Part shown: piece by piece, positions 63,139-64,000 of the stretch
Numbering within the stretch: the stretch's first letter is position 1
Layout of the letters: the number at the start of each line of letters is the position of its first letter
DNA from: Lepus europaeus
Taxonomy: Eukaryota > Chordata > Mammalia > Lagomorpha > Leporidae
NCBI RefSeq assembly: GCF_033115175.1
Contig: NW_026909196.1
Location: 8,184,001 to 8,248,000, forward strand
DNA length: 64,000 nucleotides
Direction: 5' to 3'
Notes under the pieces: generated by a model
What the model saw: the letters and a program-made list of their open reading frames with translations, nothing else
Database searches by the model: none
What the model was told of the DNA's origin: nothing
Position numbers and translations under genes: made by a program

Positions 63139-63250
63139 GTTTGTACAAGAGTGGCCTGGTGTTTATGGTAACCGGTGTCTACACTGTCCAGAGGGCCGCG
63201 GGGGAGGATCCATCCCCCACAAGTCCCTCGCGTTAAATGCTGAATGGCGT

Positions 63251-63388
63251 GGACTCATGCCTGTCTTAGGTGCCCCGCAGCGCTTACTCTGCTTACCCGT
63301 CATCAAGGATATAGGAAGCATGTCCTGCCCTCTGTCTTAGGTTGCTAGAGAAGCCTGCGAGTGCTTACCCGTCGTTGACTACCGGTCC
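63251..63388 (-). promoter_or_regulatory. Constitutive transport element-like structure, copy 2
   Basis: On the minus strand the order is gacgggtaag (63373-63364), cctaagacag (63341-63332), gacgggtaag (63301-63292), cctaagacag (63270-63261). It is the same twofold arrangement as copy 1, 400-412 bp nearer the LTR. The closing stem is weaker (ggac/gtcc). Type-D retroviruses use such an element, bound by NXF1/TAP, to export unspliced RNA. Confidence 0.75.
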
Positions 63389-63401
63389 ACCCTAAGAACA
63401 G

Positions 63402-63629
63402 TGTAGGAGCAAGCGGTCAATGAGGCAGTTAGGAAGAGAGAGACCGAGGCTTCCACGGCATATCACATACTGCAGCCCCCTGTTTTAGAGTGTCCTAGAG
63501 GGTATGTACTGTCCTTTTGATAGCCTCTCTGTTTGCACACATTGGAACGGTGGGAACGTTTGGTTGTATTACTTCACATCAGTCTACAGGCAGGCAGAAG
63601 ACAGAGGTTGTGGGGGCTGGCTCCCCACA
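63402..63629 (-). other. LTR-start-like segment between the two transport elements
   Basis: On the minus strand it begins TGTGGGGAGCC right after a purine tract (63645-63630, aaaaaaagggggagc) and starts with a palindrome like the real LTR. It can be read to ...ctcctaca at 63402, giving TG...CA ends and 228 bp. It shows no obvious TATA or aataaa, no target duplication, and differs in sequence from the 434-bp LTR. It may be a truncated LTR of another family member joined by recombination, or a non-LTR spacer. Confidence 0.4.
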
Positions 63630-63650
63630 GCTCCCCCTTTTTTTACTTTA

Positions 63651-63800
63651 GGACCAGCGCCTGTCTTAGGCGCCCCTGAGCGGAGTGGCAGCTTACCCGT
63701 CTTTGCCAGAGGGTCAACTTGCATGAGCAGTTTCAGCCCTCCGCTGTCTTAGGTTGCATGCCATCCCTCAAGGCACTTACCCGTCTCTGGCTACTGGTCC
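63651..63800 (-). promoter_or_regulatory. Constitutive transport element-like structure, copy 1
   Basis: A 150-nt minus-strand element holds gacgggtaag (63785-63776), cctaagacag (63753-63744), gacgggtaag (63701-63692) and cctaagacag (63670-63661). This is the motif order I know from the Mason-Pfizer monkey virus element. Its ends pair perfectly: ggaccag (63800-63794) with ctggtcc (63657-63651). It sits between the env-side stop codon and a polypurine tract, the standard location. Confidence 0.82.
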
Positions 63801-64000
63801 AAGAAACTAAGAAACACCTGCTGTATTGCAGAGGAGGGGGGTTTTGTAGCGATGACTTCGAATGGGGACCAAATATCTGTGTCCAGTTGTGTTAAGAACC
63901 CAATCTCTTGCCGTAGTTCACGCAGCAAACGAGTGAAATTACTATCCCAGGTATGGTTTAAGGTGGCACCTAAAGAGCGAGACAAATTAGCAAGACGAGT
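63791..64000 (-). pseudogene. env?: Env-side C-terminal open frame, partial
   Basis: A minus-strand frame is open from the window edge to the TAG at 63793-63791 (69 residues seen). It has three N-glycosylation sequons (NLS, NHT, NFT) and a leucine-rich charged stretch (TRLLRELRQEIGFL). Its place directly before the transport element and LTR is where env ends. However, it lacks the membrane anchor and cytoplasmic tail an intact transmembrane subunit would have, so it is either broken or not env. I do not recognise the exact family; its start lies outside the window. Confidence 0.4.

Larger units (their letters stand above)
62692..64000 (-). mobile_element. Betaretrovirus-like provirus, 3' part (runs off the window)
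   Basis: On the minus strand the order is an env-side open frame (64000-63791), a transport-element-like structure, a polypurine tract with LTR-start-like sequence, a second transport-element-like structure, a second polypurine tract, and an LTR ending CA at 62692. An LTR starting TGTCGGGG and the type-D transport-element motifs suggest a betaretrovirus-like (ERV2/type-D) element. Rabbit carries the betaretrovirus-related RERV-H, which is a candidate; I cannot confirm it. The left target duplication cannot be tested because the other end is outside the window. Confidence 0.8.

Noticed and set aside
63036..63752. Plus-strand open frames in the second provirus (63036-63236, 63137-63340, 63504-63752)
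   Set aside because: They are antisense to the LTR, purine tracts and transport elements of a minus-strand element and resemble no protein I know.

Overview
The window is mammalian heterochromatin: about 57 of 64 kb is one AT-rich tandem satellite with a monomer of about 370 bp (roughly 150 monomers). It is interrupted by three mobile elements. The L1 fragment at 33683-34765 looks to me like the 3' UTR of lagomorph (rabbit-type) LINE-1, so a rabbit or hare pericentromeric region is the best guess. That is recognition from memory, not a database search. No native host gene is visible.

Layout. 1-16423: diverged satellite. 16424-21002: a complete LTR-flanked gammaretrovirus-type endogenous provirus on the + strand, with 543-bp LTRs and a 4-bp target duplication AGGG, inserted inside a satellite monomer. 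21003-33682: diverged satellite. 33683-34765: minus-strand L1 3' end. 34766-40757: satellite. 40758-51145: two almost identical copies of a 5194-bp (14-monomer) higher-order unit. 51357-about 62450: 3.7 copies of a 2970-bp (8-monomer) higher-order unit. 62692-64000: the 3' end of a second, betaretrovirus-like provirus on the minus strand, running out of the window.

The most notable object is the first provirus. From 5' to 3' it carries an LTR, a tRNA-Pro primer site, a splice donor, a gag fragment (MA plus a p12-like region), badly broken RNase H/integrase remnants, a splice-acceptor-like site, and a 193-codon open frame. This frame is plainly derived from the host transcription factor gene CEBPE (C/EBP epsilon). 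It sits where env should be and is followed by a polypurine tract and the 3' LTR. This is the architecture of a replication-defective, gene-transducing retrovirus fixed in a germline. The captured frame has lost several segments in multiples of three. It keeps the leucine-zipper heptads but has a damaged DNA-contacting basic region, which suggests (inference) a truncated or dominant-negative C/EBP.

The second provirus contains, between its env-side open frame and its LTR, two complete copies of an element with the motif order of the type-D retrovirus constitutive transport element (RNA export element).

The many 60-100 codon open frames in the satellite are by-products of the monomer sequence and are not annotated as genes.
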